Positions 1 to 9,017 of a stretch of 38,543 bases of DNA are shown here, one piece after another; within the stretch, counting starts at the first letter, position 1; each line of letters begins with the position of its first letter. Both the position numbers and the translations under genes were made by a program. Origin of the DNA: Symbiobacterium thermophilum. GTDB taxonomy: Bacteria > Bacillota > Sulfobacillia > UBA995. The notes beneath the pieces are model-generated. The model worked only from the letters and a program-made list of their open reading frames with translations. It ran no database searches and was not told the DNA's origin. Where the stretch lies: positions 1 to 38,543 of the forward strand of contig DYFO01000019.1 in the NCBI GenBank assembly GCA_020725145.1, read 5' to 3'.

Positions 1-241
1 CTCCTGCTTACCCCCAAACCCTTCCCGGAGTGCGTTTCTCCGACACACTCCTAGCCCGGGGCGCCCGCAAGGCGCGCTAGCTGGGGAAAGGCCAATGACC
101 GTATGTGTCAGGCGGTCCCCCCGAAGGGCGAAACCGCGCTGGTACAGGGTGAAACGCGAGTTTGGCAGGCAAGTGGCAGGCAGAAATGCCGGAGGGCCGC
201 TCCGGGGGCGGCCCTCGCTTCGCGTCTAGCTGGTGTTTTCC
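1..241. other. Unassigned intergenic stretch at window edge
   Basis: No convincing coding frame or known RNA was recognised. The stretch is GC-rich. It contains a close direct repeat (TGGCAGGCA twice near 164-181) and a hairpin at 193-215. A string resembling a T-box core (AGGGTGAAACGCG near 146-158) is imperfect, and no plus-strand gene follows it. The left part may be the end of something lying outside the window. Confidence 0.4.
193..215 (-). terminator. Hairpin downstream of tRNA-Val, probable terminator
   Basis: A perfect 8-bp stem (AGGGCCGC / GCGGCCCT) with a 7-nt loop lies about 27 nt past the CCA end of tRNA-Val. On the minus strand it is followed by CCGGCATTTCT, so the T-tract is weak. 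It fits a terminator for the Met-Glu-Val tRNA transcript, but factor-assisted termination or a role on the plus strand cannot be excluded. Confidence 0.5.
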
Positions 242-316
242 TGGTGGGCGGTACTGGATTTGAACCAGTGACCTCCTGAATGTGAGTCAGGCGCTCTGCC
301 CCTGAGCCAACCGCCC
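242..316 (-). tRNA. tRNA-Val (CAC)
   Basis: A complete cloverleaf reads on the minus strand: acceptor GGGCGGT/ACCGCCC, D-arm GCTC/GAGC, anticodon stem CCTGA/TCAGG with loop CTCACAT (anticodon CAC, reads GTG), and a TPsiC arm with GTTCAAAT. The discriminator A and CCA are encoded (ACCA at 245-242). It lies 11 nt after tRNA-Glu, so the two are probably co-transcribed. Confidence 0.95.
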
Positions 317-327
317 ATCCACCAAAC

Positions 328-403
328 TGGTGGGGCTAACGGGACTCGAACCCGTGTTACCACCTTGAAAGGGTGGTGTCCTAGGCCCCTAGACCATAGC
401 CCC
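328..403 (-). tRNA. tRNA-Glu (TTC)
   Basis: The cloverleaf has acceptor GGGGCTA/TAGCCCC, anticodon stem CCACC/GGTGG with loop CTTTCAA (anticodon TTC, reads GAA/GAG), a TPsiC arm with GTTCGAGT, and encoded ACCA. It has its own promoter-like sequence 24 nt upstream and is the first gene of a Glu-Val pair. Confidence 0.95.
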
Positions 404-426
404 AAAAGCGTTGACCTGCTGCAAAG

Positions 427-456
427 ATTATAGCCTGAGATCGATAATGCTCGCAA
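427..456 (-). promoter_or_regulatory. Sigma-A-like promoter before tRNA-Glu
   Basis: On the minus strand TTGCGA (451-456) is separated by 18 nt from a perfect TATAAT (427-432), ending about 24 nt upstream of tRNA-Glu. It would give extra expression of Glu-Val beyond read-through from tRNA-Met. Confidence 0.65.
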
Positions 457-469
457 GCTCACAAACAAC

Positions 470-544
470 TGGTGCGCCCGGCAGGATTCGAACCTGCGAC
501 CGACCGGTTATGAGCCGGCTGCTCTACCGCTGAGCTACGGACGC
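470..544 (-). tRNA. tRNA-Met (CAT), elongator type or Ile2
   Basis: The cloverleaf has acceptor GCGTCCG/CGGGCGC, D-arm GCTC/GAGC, loop CTCATAA (anticodon CAT), TPsiC arm GCAGG/CCTGC, and encoded ACCA. A paired G1-C72 argues against an initiator tRNA. CAT anticodons are shared by elongator Met and lysidine-modified Ile2. The sequence alone does not settle which this is, and the CTCATAA loop occurs in both. Confidence 0.93.
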
Positions 545-570
545 ACGGGGTTGCGTCTTCGGCAATTAGG

Positions 571-598
571 ATTATACCACAGGTTTCACCAGGCGCAA
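571..598 (-). promoter_or_regulatory. Extended -10 promoter for the tRNA Met-Glu-Val unit
   Basis: On the minus strand TTGCGC (593-598), a 16-nt spacer and TATAAT (571-576) are preceded by TGG, giving an extended -10 (TGnTATAAT). It lies between the terminator of tRNA-Asn and the tRNA-Met gene, so it starts a separate tRNA transcript. Confidence 0.75.
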
Positions 599-600
599 GA

Positions 601-627
601 CGAAAGAAAAGGACCGCGTCGCGGCCC
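601..627 (-). terminator. Rho-independent terminator after tRNA-Asn
   Basis: The minus strand reads GGGCCGC-GAC-GCGGTCC (6 Watson-Crick pairs plus one G-T) followed directly by TTTTCTTTCG. It begins 9 nt past the CCA end of tRNA-Asn. Confidence 0.85.
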
Positions 628-635
628 TGGTTCTC

Positions 636-712
636 TGGCTGCGGAGGAGGGACTCGAACCCTCAAAACCTTCCGGTTAACAGCCGGCTGCTCTACCATTG
701 AGCTACTCCGCA
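636..712 (-). tRNA. tRNA-Asn (GTT)
   Basis: The cloverleaf has acceptor TGCGGAG/CTCCGCA, D-arm GCTC/GAGC, loop CTGTTAA (anticodon GTT), TPsiC arm GAGGG/CCCTC and encoded GCCA. With CCA it is 77 nt because the variable loop reads AGGTTTT (7 nt instead of about 5). The outermost anticodon-stem pair is a G-A mismatch. It has its own promoter and terminator. Confidence 0.93.
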
Positions 713-723
713 GCGCAAGCTCT

Positions 724-752
724 ATTATAAGGCATGCGCGGCCGGAGATCAA
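724..752 (-). promoter_or_regulatory. Sigma-A-like promoter for tRNA-Asn
   Basis: On the minus strand TTGATC (747-752), a 17-nt spacer and a perfect TATAAT (724-729) lie 11 nt upstream of tRNA-Asn. It is divergent from the TAXI-TRAP operon, for which I found no equally clear promoter. Confidence 0.8.
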
Positions 753-871
753 CGCGAATGCGTGCCGCGGGTGTGACCGGCCGTCGTCCGCTCGGCAAAC
801 CCCACCTTGCAGGAACTTGAATACTTTTTGTGGAAGTTGGGTCCCGTAATCGAACGATGGGAGGTGGCTTG

Positions 872-1834
872 GTGAAGAGGACCCACCTGATACTGGTGCT
901 GGTGCTGGTGTTGGTCGCCGTCGTTGTCTTCTTCGCAGTGCGTCCACGGCCCGAGGAGCGGTTCTTGTCGATCGCTACCGGAGGCGTGGCCGGAGTCTAC
1001 TACCCGCTGGGAGGTGCGCTGGCCGAGATCATCAACGAGAAGGTCTCGGGGGTGACGGCCACCGCGGAGACGACCGGGGCGTCGGTGGCGAACGTGAGGA
1101 TGCTCGCCGAGGGGTCGGTTGAGCTCGCGCTGGTTCAGAACGACATCGCCTTCTACGCCCTCAACGGGAGGGAGATGTTCACCGAACCGGTGACCGCGCT
1201 CAGGGGTGTGGCAACCCTCTATCCCGAGGTCATCCAGTTGGTGACGCTTGAGGGTTCGGGGATCAACACGCTGGGTGACCTGAGGGGCAAGCGGGTGGCG
1301 GTGGGAGCCCCCGGTAGCGGGACGGAGGCCAATGCCCGGCAGATCCTGGCTACCCAGGGTATAACCTACGCCGACCTTACCGTCGACTATCTGTCGTTCG
1401 CGGAGGCGGCCGGGAGCCTCAAGGACGGCCATATCGACGCGGCCTTCCTGACGGCGGGAATACCGACCGCGGCGGTGATGGACATCGCGGCGACCCACCC
1501 CGTCAAGCTGGTGCCCCTGGGCTCCGACGTTTACAACCTGCTGGTGACGGACTACCCCTTTTACGCCAGGGTGACCATCCCGGCGGGCACCTACCGCGGA
1601 CAGGACGCACAGCTTGAGAGCGTGGCGGTCATGGCCATGCTGGTGGTCAGCGCCGAGCTTCCCGAAAACCTGGTGTACAACGTGACGAAGGCCATGTTCG
1701 AGAACCTGGATCGGCTGGGAGCCGCACACGCCAGGGGCAAGGACATCAAGCTTGAGAAGGCAACCGAGGGGTTGCCGATCCCCCTGCACCCCGGCACCGA
1801 GAGGTACTTCCGCGAGAAGGGAGTAGGCTTTTGA
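872..1834 (+). CDS. TAXI-family TRAP transporter solute-binding protein
   Basis: This is the extracytoplasmic substrate-capture subunit of a TRAP (secondary, ion-driven) transporter of the TAXI class. A hydrophobic N-terminal segment (about residues 4-23, rich in LV) acts as signal or anchor. The mature part opens with the family signature SIATGGVAGVYYPLGGALAEIIN. The track starts at GTG 830, but GTG 872 is preferred because GGGAGGTGG lies 6 nt upstream and the signal sequence then follows MKRTH directly, giving about 320 aa, the usual family length. It is followed by a DUF1850 gene (4-nt overlap) and the fused permease, the standard TAXI operon. Substrates of this class are often dicarboxylates or amino acids such as glutamate, but the ligand cannot be read from the sequence. 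Confidence 0.93.
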   Translation: MKRTHLILVLVLVLVAVVVFFAVRPRPEERFLSIATGGVAGVYYPLGGALAEIINEKVSGVTATAETTGASVANVRMLAEGSVELALVQNDIAFYALNGREMFTEPVTALRGVATLYPEVIQLVTLEGSGINTLGDLRGKRVAVGAPGSGTEANARQILATQGITYADLTVDYLSFAEAAGSLKDGHIDAAFLTAGIPTAAVMDIAATHPVKLVPLGSDVYNLLVTDYPFYARVTIPAGTYRGQDAQLESVAVMAMLVVSAELPENLVYNVTKAMFENLDRLGAAHARGKDIKLEKATEGLPIPLHPGTERYFREKGVGF

Positions 1835-2367
1835 CCCTGAGTGTCCGAGGTGACGCCAGGCACGGGCCGAGTGCCCGTGCCTGGCCGTCCTTGGCAGGCG
1901 TGGCGGCGGTGACGCTGCTGGCAGTGCTGACGCCGGCTGTACAGTGCCTTGAGATAAGGGGCTCGGGGTTCCCGAATGTGCTGCTCCCTCTGGACGAGAC
2001 CACGCAGATCTCGCTCCGTTTCATGCATTCGGTGGAGAAGACCCCGGTGGTCGAGGAATTCTCCGTCCAGGGGCAGGGACTGGTGCTGGTGGCCACTTCC
2101 TTCCAGTCGCTCGGAGCAGGGCTCGGAGGCCTCGACGACAAAGAACTCCTTCTCGATGGCAATTGCTTTCAGGTGCGTGACCTCAGCCGGCCGGTCGGGC
2201 GTCTGGTCCTTCGGGTGAGCGAGCTGACCGCGCATTCCTTGGTGTGCGGGCAGCAGACGATCGATCTCTTCCCGCTGGTGCCCGACGGAGGACGGGTCGA
2301 GATCGGGGTGCGGAGGCTTCCGCGCCTTGTCTACTGGGTGCTGGCCAGGCGGTACCCTCCGCCTTGA
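1831..2367 (+). CDS. DUF1850 protein of the TAXI-TRAP operon
   Basis: This is a small (178 aa) DUF1850 protein, a family found almost exclusively next to TAXI-type TRAP permeases; its role in transport is unknown. It has a hydrophobic N-terminal stretch (about residues 18-37) likely to be a signal or anchor. The core has the family pattern HSVEKTPVVEEF followed by a glycine-rich SLGAGLGGL segment. The TTG start overlaps the upstream stop (TTGA) and has AAGGGAG about 8 nt before it, suggesting translational coupling to the binding protein. The permease gene starts 30 nt downstream. Confidence 0.85.
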   Translation: MTLSVRGDARHGPSARAWPSLAGVAAVTLLAVLTPAVQCLEIRGSGFPNVLLPLDETTQISLRFMHSVEKTPVVEEFSVQGQGLVLVATSFQSLGAGLGGLDDKELLLDGNCFQVRDLSRPVGRLVLRVSELTAHSLVCGQQTIDLFPLVPDGGRVEIGVRRLPRLVYWVLARRYPPP

Positions 2368-2396
2368 GGCCAATTCGACTCGGGGAAGTGGTCTGA

Positions 2397-4390
2397 GTGG
2401 TCGGTGGCGAGACCGGGGCTTACCCCGCAGCACAGACAGCACAGGAACTGGAGGGGGGAAGCCGAAACCTCAGTGGCTTTTGGGCGGTGCTGGTGACGGT
2501 GGTGGCGGTCGGCATGTCGCTTTTCCACCTGTACACCGCCGGTTTCGGTGTGCTCCTGGCGATGAAGCAGCGGGGGGTGCACCTTGCCTTCGCCCTGTTC
2601 CTGATCTTCCTTCTGTTCCCCGGAAGCAAGCGGGCGAAGAGGAACGTCCTGCCGCTGTACGACGTGGGACTGGCCACCCTGGCCGCAGGGGTGGTCGCGT
2701 ATGGCCTCGTGTTCTTTGAGGAACTGGTGCTCCGGGCGGGAGCGCCGTTGCCCCTGGACCTGGTGGTAGGCGGGATCGCGATCGCTCTTTTGCTGGAGGC
2801 CACGCGCCGGGCGGTGGGTCCGGCGCTGCCCATCGTCGCCCTGGTGTTCATCTTGTATGCGTTCGTGGGACCGTACCTCACCGGTCCCCTCGCCCACCGC
2901 GGCTTTTCGTGGCAGCGCCTGATCGAACACCTCTACCTCACCACCGAGGGCGTCTTCGGTATACCGCTGGGCGTGTCGGCCACCTTCGTCTTCATGTTCG
3001 TGCTGTTCGGCGCCTTCCTCGAGCGGTCAGGGGCCGGTGAGTACCTGATGCGCCTGGCCTTTGCCACCGTGGGAGGGATGCGCGGAGGTCCCGCGAAGGC
3101 GGCGGTGGTGGGAAGCGGGCTGCTCGGGATGATCTCGGGGAGCTCGGTGGCCAACGTGGTCACCACCGGGTCGCTGACCATTCCCATCATGAAGCGCACC
3201 GGGCTTCCCCCGGAGACCGCCGGTGCCGTGGAGGTCGCGGCCTCGACCAACGGTCAGTTCCTGCCGCCGGTCATGGGGGCGGCGGCGTTCGTCATGGCGG
3301 AGATGACCGGGATTCCGTACGTGGAGATCTGCAAGGCGGCCTTCGTGCCCGCGGTGTTGAGTTATATCGCCATCCTGGGGATCGTTCACATCGAGGCCTT
3401 GAAGCGAAACCTGAGGGGACTTCCGCGGGAGGAGATCCCGGCGGTGGTCCCCACGCTGCTAGGCGGACTGCACTTCCTGGTCCCGGTAGCGGTGCTGCTT
3501 TACCTGCTCCTTGCGGTGAGGGCGACCCCGCTGAAGGCCGGCTACCACGCGGTGCTGACCACGCTGATGCTCATCGTGGTCCTCCGGATCTACCGCATGG
3601 CCCGGGGATGCCGCGAGCAGGGCGCCGGAGCGGTGTGGGGCCAGACGCGCTCGCTGTGGACGGATGTTCTGGCTTCGCTGGAAACCGGCGCGAGAAACAT
3701 GGCCGGTATCGCGGCGGCCTGCGCGTGCGCGGGGATCGTCGTGGGGGTCATCACCCTGACCGGGCTGGGACTGCGGATGACCTCGCTCATCGTGCAACTT
3801 TCAGGCGGCAAGCTCCTGCTCACCCTCATCTACACTTCCATCGCCTCGCTGATCCTGGGGCTGGGCCTCCCCACCACCGCCAAGTACATCGTGGTCTCGG
3901 TACTCACCGCCCCGGCGATCCTCCTGGTGGGTCCCAACGTCCCGCTCATCGCCGCCCACCTGTTCATCTTCTACTACGGCATCCTGGCGGACGACACCCC
4001 ACCGGTGGGGCTGGCAGCCTATGCGGCCGCGGGCATCGCCCGCTCCGATCCGATCAAGACCGGGTTCCTGGGGTTCAAGTTCGACCTCTCTGCTTTCTTG
4101 CTTCCGTTCATCTTCGTTTACAATCCGGGGCTGCTGCTGGTGGACACGACGTGGTACCAGGCGCTGGCGCTGTGCGCGACCTCCATCGTGGGGATGTACG
4201 CCTTCTCGGCCGCGATCCAGGGATACCTGATCAGGCCTACCCGCTGGTGGGAGAGGCTGCTGCTTGCAGCGGTGGGCTTCGCCCTCGTGCGGCCGGGTCT
4301 GGTCACCGACATCGTGGGCATCGGGGGGCTGGCGCTCGTCTACATGGTGCAGAGGAGCCGCAACATGCCGGAGGTCCTGCCGGGACTGCC

Positions 4391-4403
<13 letters not shown>
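2397..4403 (+). CDS. TRAP transporter permease, DctQ-DctM fusion type
   Basis: This 668-aa integral membrane protein fuses the small (DctQ-like) and large (DctM-like) TRAP subunits, as is usual in TAXI systems. An N-terminal block of about four helices (from about residue 25) is followed by the DctM part with its hallmarks: [26 protein letters not shown] around residues 245-265, [13 protein letters not shown], and [23 protein letters not shown]. It would use the sodium or proton gradient to import the ligand delivered by the upstream binding protein. The GTG start has GGGGAAG about 10 nt upstream. The 3' end overlaps the convergent rpoD by 13 nt, leaving no room for an intrinsic terminator. 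Confidence 0.95.
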
Positions 4404-5467
<1,064 letters not shown>

Positions 5468-5694
5468 TATCTCCCGGTTGCCCACGGCCCCGACCCCTGT
5501 GAACGGGAACAAGTTTGGACGGTTTTCTTTCTCGCGCGAACCCGACATACCTTCTTGGGCGGACAAGTTCCCCGCCGGCCTCCGCAAACCGAAAAGGGAG
5601 CACGCACAAGGACGCGTCCGGCGGGCCAACCGGTCCTGCCGGTCGCCGGATAGCCTACCGTTGCCGAAAACATAGAAAACGAAAGCTGTTCCCG

Positions 5695-5720
5695 GCCTCC
5701 GCCCGTCGCCGGGCGGAGGC
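5695..5720 (-). terminator. Strong hairpin between dnaG/TnpB remnant and rpoD
   Basis: A perfect 10-bp stem GCCTCCGCCC/GGGCGGAGGC with a 6-nt loop sits just past the end of the TnpB remnant. On the minus strand CTTTCGTTTTC follows about 8 nt after the stem. It could be a transcription terminator separating dgt-dnaG from rpoD. Alternatively it is a relic of the structured right end or guide-RNA scaffold of an IS200/IS605 element. Confidence 0.5.
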
Positions 5721-5727
5721 GCCGGTC

Positions 5728-6084
5728 TTACGCAGTTGCCCGCTGCCGGCAGGCAGCGTTCTCGTCCCTATCAAGGACAAGCCCGCAAGCGTCGCACCTG
5801 AACGTCCGCTCCCGCAAGGGCAGATCCTCCTTCACCGCCCCGCAGCGGGAGCATGTCTTGCACCGTCCCGGAAGCCCGGGGGCTTTCGGCTCGCGCCCCA
5901 CCTCGCAAGTGAAGCTCTCAAACCACCGCCCTCCCGGGACACCGCGGCCCGCAGGATGCGGGCCTTCCCCACCTCCATCCTCTCCAGGAGCGCCGTCGTC
6001 GGCTCGTGTCCGCACCCGGCCAATCCTGGGCAGGACGACGTGGCTTTGGCCGTCCACCCGGATCGCGCCGGTGGTGAAGCACAC
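5728..6084 (-). pseudogene. TnpB (IS200/IS605 OrfB) remnant, internally deleted
   Basis: This 118-codon frame keeps three scattered pieces of a roughly 400-aa TnpB RNA-guided nuclease. The first is a wedge-region piece (TGAIRVDGQ.HVVLPRIGRVRT). The second is a middle piece legible only in another frame (TTALLERMEVGKARIL.AAVSRE). The third, back in the first frame, is RWFESFTCEVGREP, followed at once by the C-terminal zinc ribbon and third RuvC motif ([27 protein letters not shown]). So there are two compensating frameshifts plus a deletion of the RuvC-I and RuvC-II segments, and no active nuclease can be made. The last catalytic Asp (DRDENAA) is still present. No TnpA gene or clear element ends were found. 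It lies 17 nt after the dnaG stop. Confidence 0.85.
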
Positions 6085-6101
6085 CGACTCCCGGCACCGC
6101 G

Positions 6102-7925
6102 TTACTCTTCAAATCCGTTAGCAGTTGTGAACCCCTGGAGCTCCCTGAGGAGGTCCTGTAGTTCTTCCAGCAGGGACTGGTCTATTCCTTCCCCTCTGGC
6201 TTCACGTTCCTTTATTTCGCGCTGCAATTCGCCCACGCGCCTGCGCCGGTGGAGGCGATGGAGCGTTCGCAGGCAGTCCTCGGCGACGCGGGCCAAGACC
6301 TCCGGCGGCCGGTCGTCCTGCAGCAGGCTGGCCGCCAGCGACCGGGTCTTGCCGTTCTCCAGCGTCTCCACAAACTCCCCCACCGTGGCGCCCCCGCCCG
6401 CCGCCACCTCCAGCAGCCCCTGGGCTATCTCCCGGTGCATCGGATCCTCAAAGAGGTCCAGGCAGCCGCGGGCGGCGGCGTGACGGGCCAGTTCGGGGTC
6501 GGCCGCCATGGCCCGCAGGAGCTCCTCTGCCGCCCGGCGGGCGGTGCCGACACGTTGCCGCACTCTTCCAGCACTGCTATTATCCCACCGGGCTGCGCTG
6601 CTATCCGCCGGCGGAGCGTGTTTGCGCCGGTATTCCTCGAGGTCACGCGCCAGCGCGCGGGTGCTGACCCCGATCGCGCGCGCGAAGCGTTCGAGGTAAG
6701 CCTCCCGCTCCACCTCGTTGTCCAGCGAGGCCAGCACCGGCAGGAGCGAGCGGGCCACCGCCACCTTCCCCTGCACCGCCGAAAGGTCGGCATCCCGGCA
6801 GGCCAGGTGGAAATGGTACTCGGGCAAGGGCAAGGCCGCGTCGAGGACGTGTTCCAGCTCCTCCTTGCCCCGCTCCCGCAGGCAGTCGTCGGGGTCCTGC
6901 CCCGCCGGTAGCACGGCCACGCGGACGTTGCACCCCACCTCCCGCAGGAGGTTCAACCCGCGCAAGGTGGCCGTGGTCCCGGCGGCGTCGGCATCGTAGG
7001 CGATGACCACCTCCGGGGCCAGCTGCAAAAGCAGCCGGGCCTGCTCCCGGGTGAAGGCGGTGCCCAGCGAGGCTACCGCGTGGTCGAGGCCGGCCTGATG
7101 GCAGGCGATGACGTCGGTGTAACCCTCGACCAAAAGCGCCCGGCCCCGGGCACGGATGCCTTCGCGGGCCTGCGGCAACCCGTAAAGGAGCCGGCCCTTG
7201 CTGAAGAGGGCGGTCTCCGGGGAGTTGAGGTACTTGGGATGCTCCGCTCCCAGAGCACGCGCCCCGAAACCCACCACCCTTCCCCAGGGGCTGGCGATGG
7301 GGAACATCAGGCGGTCACGGAAACGGTCGTAATGTCCCTCGCCGGAATCGCGTTTACCGACCAGGCCGGCCTGTTCGAGGTCGGCAGGCTCAAGTCCCCG
7401 CCGCCGCAGGGAATCGAGCAGGCCCGACCATCCGGGCGGGGCATAGCCCAGCCGGAAGGTCTGGACCGCCGCGCTGCCGATGCCTCGCGCGGCAAGGTAC
7501 TTGCGGGCACGGTCGCCCTCCGGCGCTTTCAGCAACATGTCGTGGTAGAAAGCGGCCGCGAGTTCAAGGGCCTGCGCGGCGCGCTCCCTGTCCTGCGCCC
7601 GGCGCCGCTCCTCGGGGGTCCTGGGCTGCTCGGGAAGGGTCAGGCCGGCCCGCTCCGCCAGCATGCGCAGGACTTCGGGGAAAGGCAGACTCTCGCGGCG
7701 CATCAGGAAGTCGAAGACCGTTCCCCCCGCCTGACAGCCGAAGCAGTAAAAGATCCCCTTGTCGGGACTGACGGTGAAGGAGGGGGTCTTCTCGCTGTGG
7801 AAGGGGCACAGCCCCAGGTAGTTCTTGCCCGTCCGCTTGAGGTTGACGTATTGCGAGATCACCTGGACGATGTCGGTGCGGGCCCTTACCTCCTCCACCA
7901 CCTGCCGGGACAGCTTGGCCGTCAC
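6102..7925 (-). CDS. dnaG: DNA primase DnaG
   Basis: DnaG synthesises the RNA primers for chromosome replication in association with the replicative helicase. The N-terminal CHC2 zinc-binding domain has CPFHSEKTPSF and YCFGCQAGG. The central TOPRIM catalytic domain has LLVEGYTDVIACHQAG and VIAYDADAAG. The C-terminal third would be the helicase-interacting domain. Length is about 607 aa, typical. The track begins at GTG 7934, but GTG 7925 is preferred: AGGGGGTGAT, one mismatch from the anti-Shine-Dalgarno complement, lies 8 nt upstream. ATG 7931 is a weaker option because the ribosome site would abut it. dgt ends 15 nt upstream, so the two form an operon. Confidence 0.97.
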   Translation of the reverse strand: MTAKLSRQVVEEVRARTDIVQVISQYVNLKRTGKNYLGLCPFHSEKTPSFTVSPDKGIFYCFGCQAGGTVFDFLMRRESLPFPEVLRMLAERAGLTLPEQPRTPEERRRAQDRERAAQALELAAAFYHDMLLKAPEGDRARKYLAARGIGSAAVQTFRLGYAPPGWSGLLDSLRRRGLEPADLEQAGLVGKRDSGEGHYDRFRDRLMFPIASPWGRVVGFGARALGAEHPKYLNSPETALFSKGRLLYGLPQAREGIRARGRALLVEGYTDVIACHQAGLDHAVASLGTAFTREQARLLLQLAPEVVIAYDADAAGTTATLRGLNLLREVGCNVRVAVLPAGQDPDDCLRERGKEELEHVLDAALPLPEYHFHLACRDADLSAVQGKVAVARSLLPVLASLDNEVEREAYLERFARAIGVSTRALARDLEEYRRKHAPPADSSAARWDNSSAGRVRQRVGTARRAAEELLRAMAADPELARHAAARGCLDLFEDPMHREIAQGLLEVAAGGGATVGEFVETLENGKTRSLAASLLQDDRPPEVLARVAEDCLRTLHRLHRRRRVGELQREIKEREARGEGIDQSLLEELQDLLRELQGFTTANGFEE

Positions 7926-7940
7926 GGTCATCACCCCCTT

Positions 7941-8954
7941 TCACGGCCGCCCGCACTCGTCCGGCCGGGGGAGGAAATGGCGGCGGAAGGTGGCCATCGC
8001 GTAGCGGTCGGTCATCCCCGCCACGTGGTCACAGGCCGCCCTCCAGGAGGGCTCGCCGGTTTGCTGTCCGGTCTCCGCCGCCAGGCGTTCGGGGTGCTCG
8101 CAGTACATGCGGTACAGGGCCACGATCACCGTTTGGGCCCGTGCCTCCTCCTCCGCGGCCTCCGGACGCAGGTAAACACGCTCAAATAGGAACTCCCGCA
8201 GCTCCTGGCAGGCCCGGTCGACGACGTCGCTCATGCGGATCTCGCCGTCGCGGCTGGCCTGGATGACGTCGGCGACCATGGTGTGGATGCGCTCACCGTG
8301 ACTGCCGCCGAGCACCCGCACCGCAGCCGGTGGCAGGTCCTCGGGCCGGAGGATGCCGTCACGGATGGCGTCGTCGATGTCGTGGTTGATATAGGCGATG
8401 CGGTCCGAGAGCCTTACCAGCCTTCCTTCGGGAGTGCGGGGACTGCCCTCGCTGCCGTGGGCGGCGATGCCGTCCCGCACCTCGGCCGTCAGGTTCAGGC
8501 CCCGCCGTCCGGGCCTTCCCTGCTCGAGCAGGTCGACCACGCGCAGGCTCTGCTCGGCGTGGCGGAAGCCGCCGGGTACCTCGGCGTCGAGCGCGCGTTC
8601 CCCGGCATGGCCGAACGGCGTGTGGCCGAGGTCATGCCCCAGGGCAATGGCCTCCGTGAGGTCCTCGTTGAGGCGAAGCGCCCGGGCCACCGTGCGCGCG
8701 ATCTGCGAAACCTCAAGCGAATGCGTTAGCCGGGTACGGTAGTGGTCGCCCGAAGGGGTCCCGAACACCTGGGTCTTGTCCTTCAACCGGCGGAAGGCCT
8801 TGGAATGGATGATGCGGTCGCGGTCGCGCTGGAAGGCCGTCCGCACCTCGCACTCCGGTTCCGGCCAGGCCCGGCCCGTGCTCCGGCAGGACAGCGTGGC
8901 GTAAGGCGCCAGCGTGTTCGCCTCGCGCTTCTCGGTCTCCAGTCGGATGCTCAC
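7941..8954 (-). CDS. dgt: dGTP triphosphohydrolase-like HD protein
   Basis: This HD-superfamily enzyme belongs to the dGTPase family, which cleaves dNTPs (typically dGTP) to the nucleoside and triphosphate. Visible motifs are FRRLKDKTQVF near the N-terminus, the metal-binding histidine in RTRLTHSLEVSQIAR, ALGHDLGHTPFGHAGERAL (HD motif), and a later INHDIDDAI. GTG 8954 is chosen: GGGGGG lies 7 nt upstream and the protein (337 aa) then starts MSIRLETEKRE, matching family length, whereas the track ORF begins 126 codons earlier in non-homologous sequence. In many Bacillota this gene precedes dnaG. The exact nucleotide specificity is inferred. Confidence 0.93.
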   Translation of the reverse strand: MSIRLETEKREANTLAPYATLSCRSTGRAWPEPECEVRTAFQRDRDRIIHSKAFRRLKDKTQVFGTPSGDHYRTRLTHSLEVSQIARTVARALRLNEDLTEAIALGHDLGHTPFGHAGERALDAEVPGGFRHAEQSLRVVDLLEQGRPGRRGLNLTAEVRDGIAAHGSEGSPRTPEGRLVRLSDRIAYINHDIDDAIRDGILRPEDLPPAAVRVLGGSHGERIHTMVADVIQASRDGEIRMSDVVDRACQELREFLFERVYLRPEAAEEEARAQTVIVALYRMYCEHPERLAAETGQQTGEPSWRAACDHVAGMTDRYAMATFRRHFLPRPDECGRP

Positions 8955-9017
8955 CGCATGACCCCCCGCCCGCCGCCTGTGTAATTCCCTCGCTGCGAGG
9001 CTACTTCCTGCCGCAGA

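Noticed and set aside
145-158. T-box-like core AGGGTGAAACGCG on the plus strand
   Set aside because: It misses conserved positions of the T-box core, has no clear stem I, and no plus-strand gene follows within 600 nt.
226-947. ORFs over the tRNA cluster
   Set aside because: They translate tRNA genes and promoters and have no protein homology.
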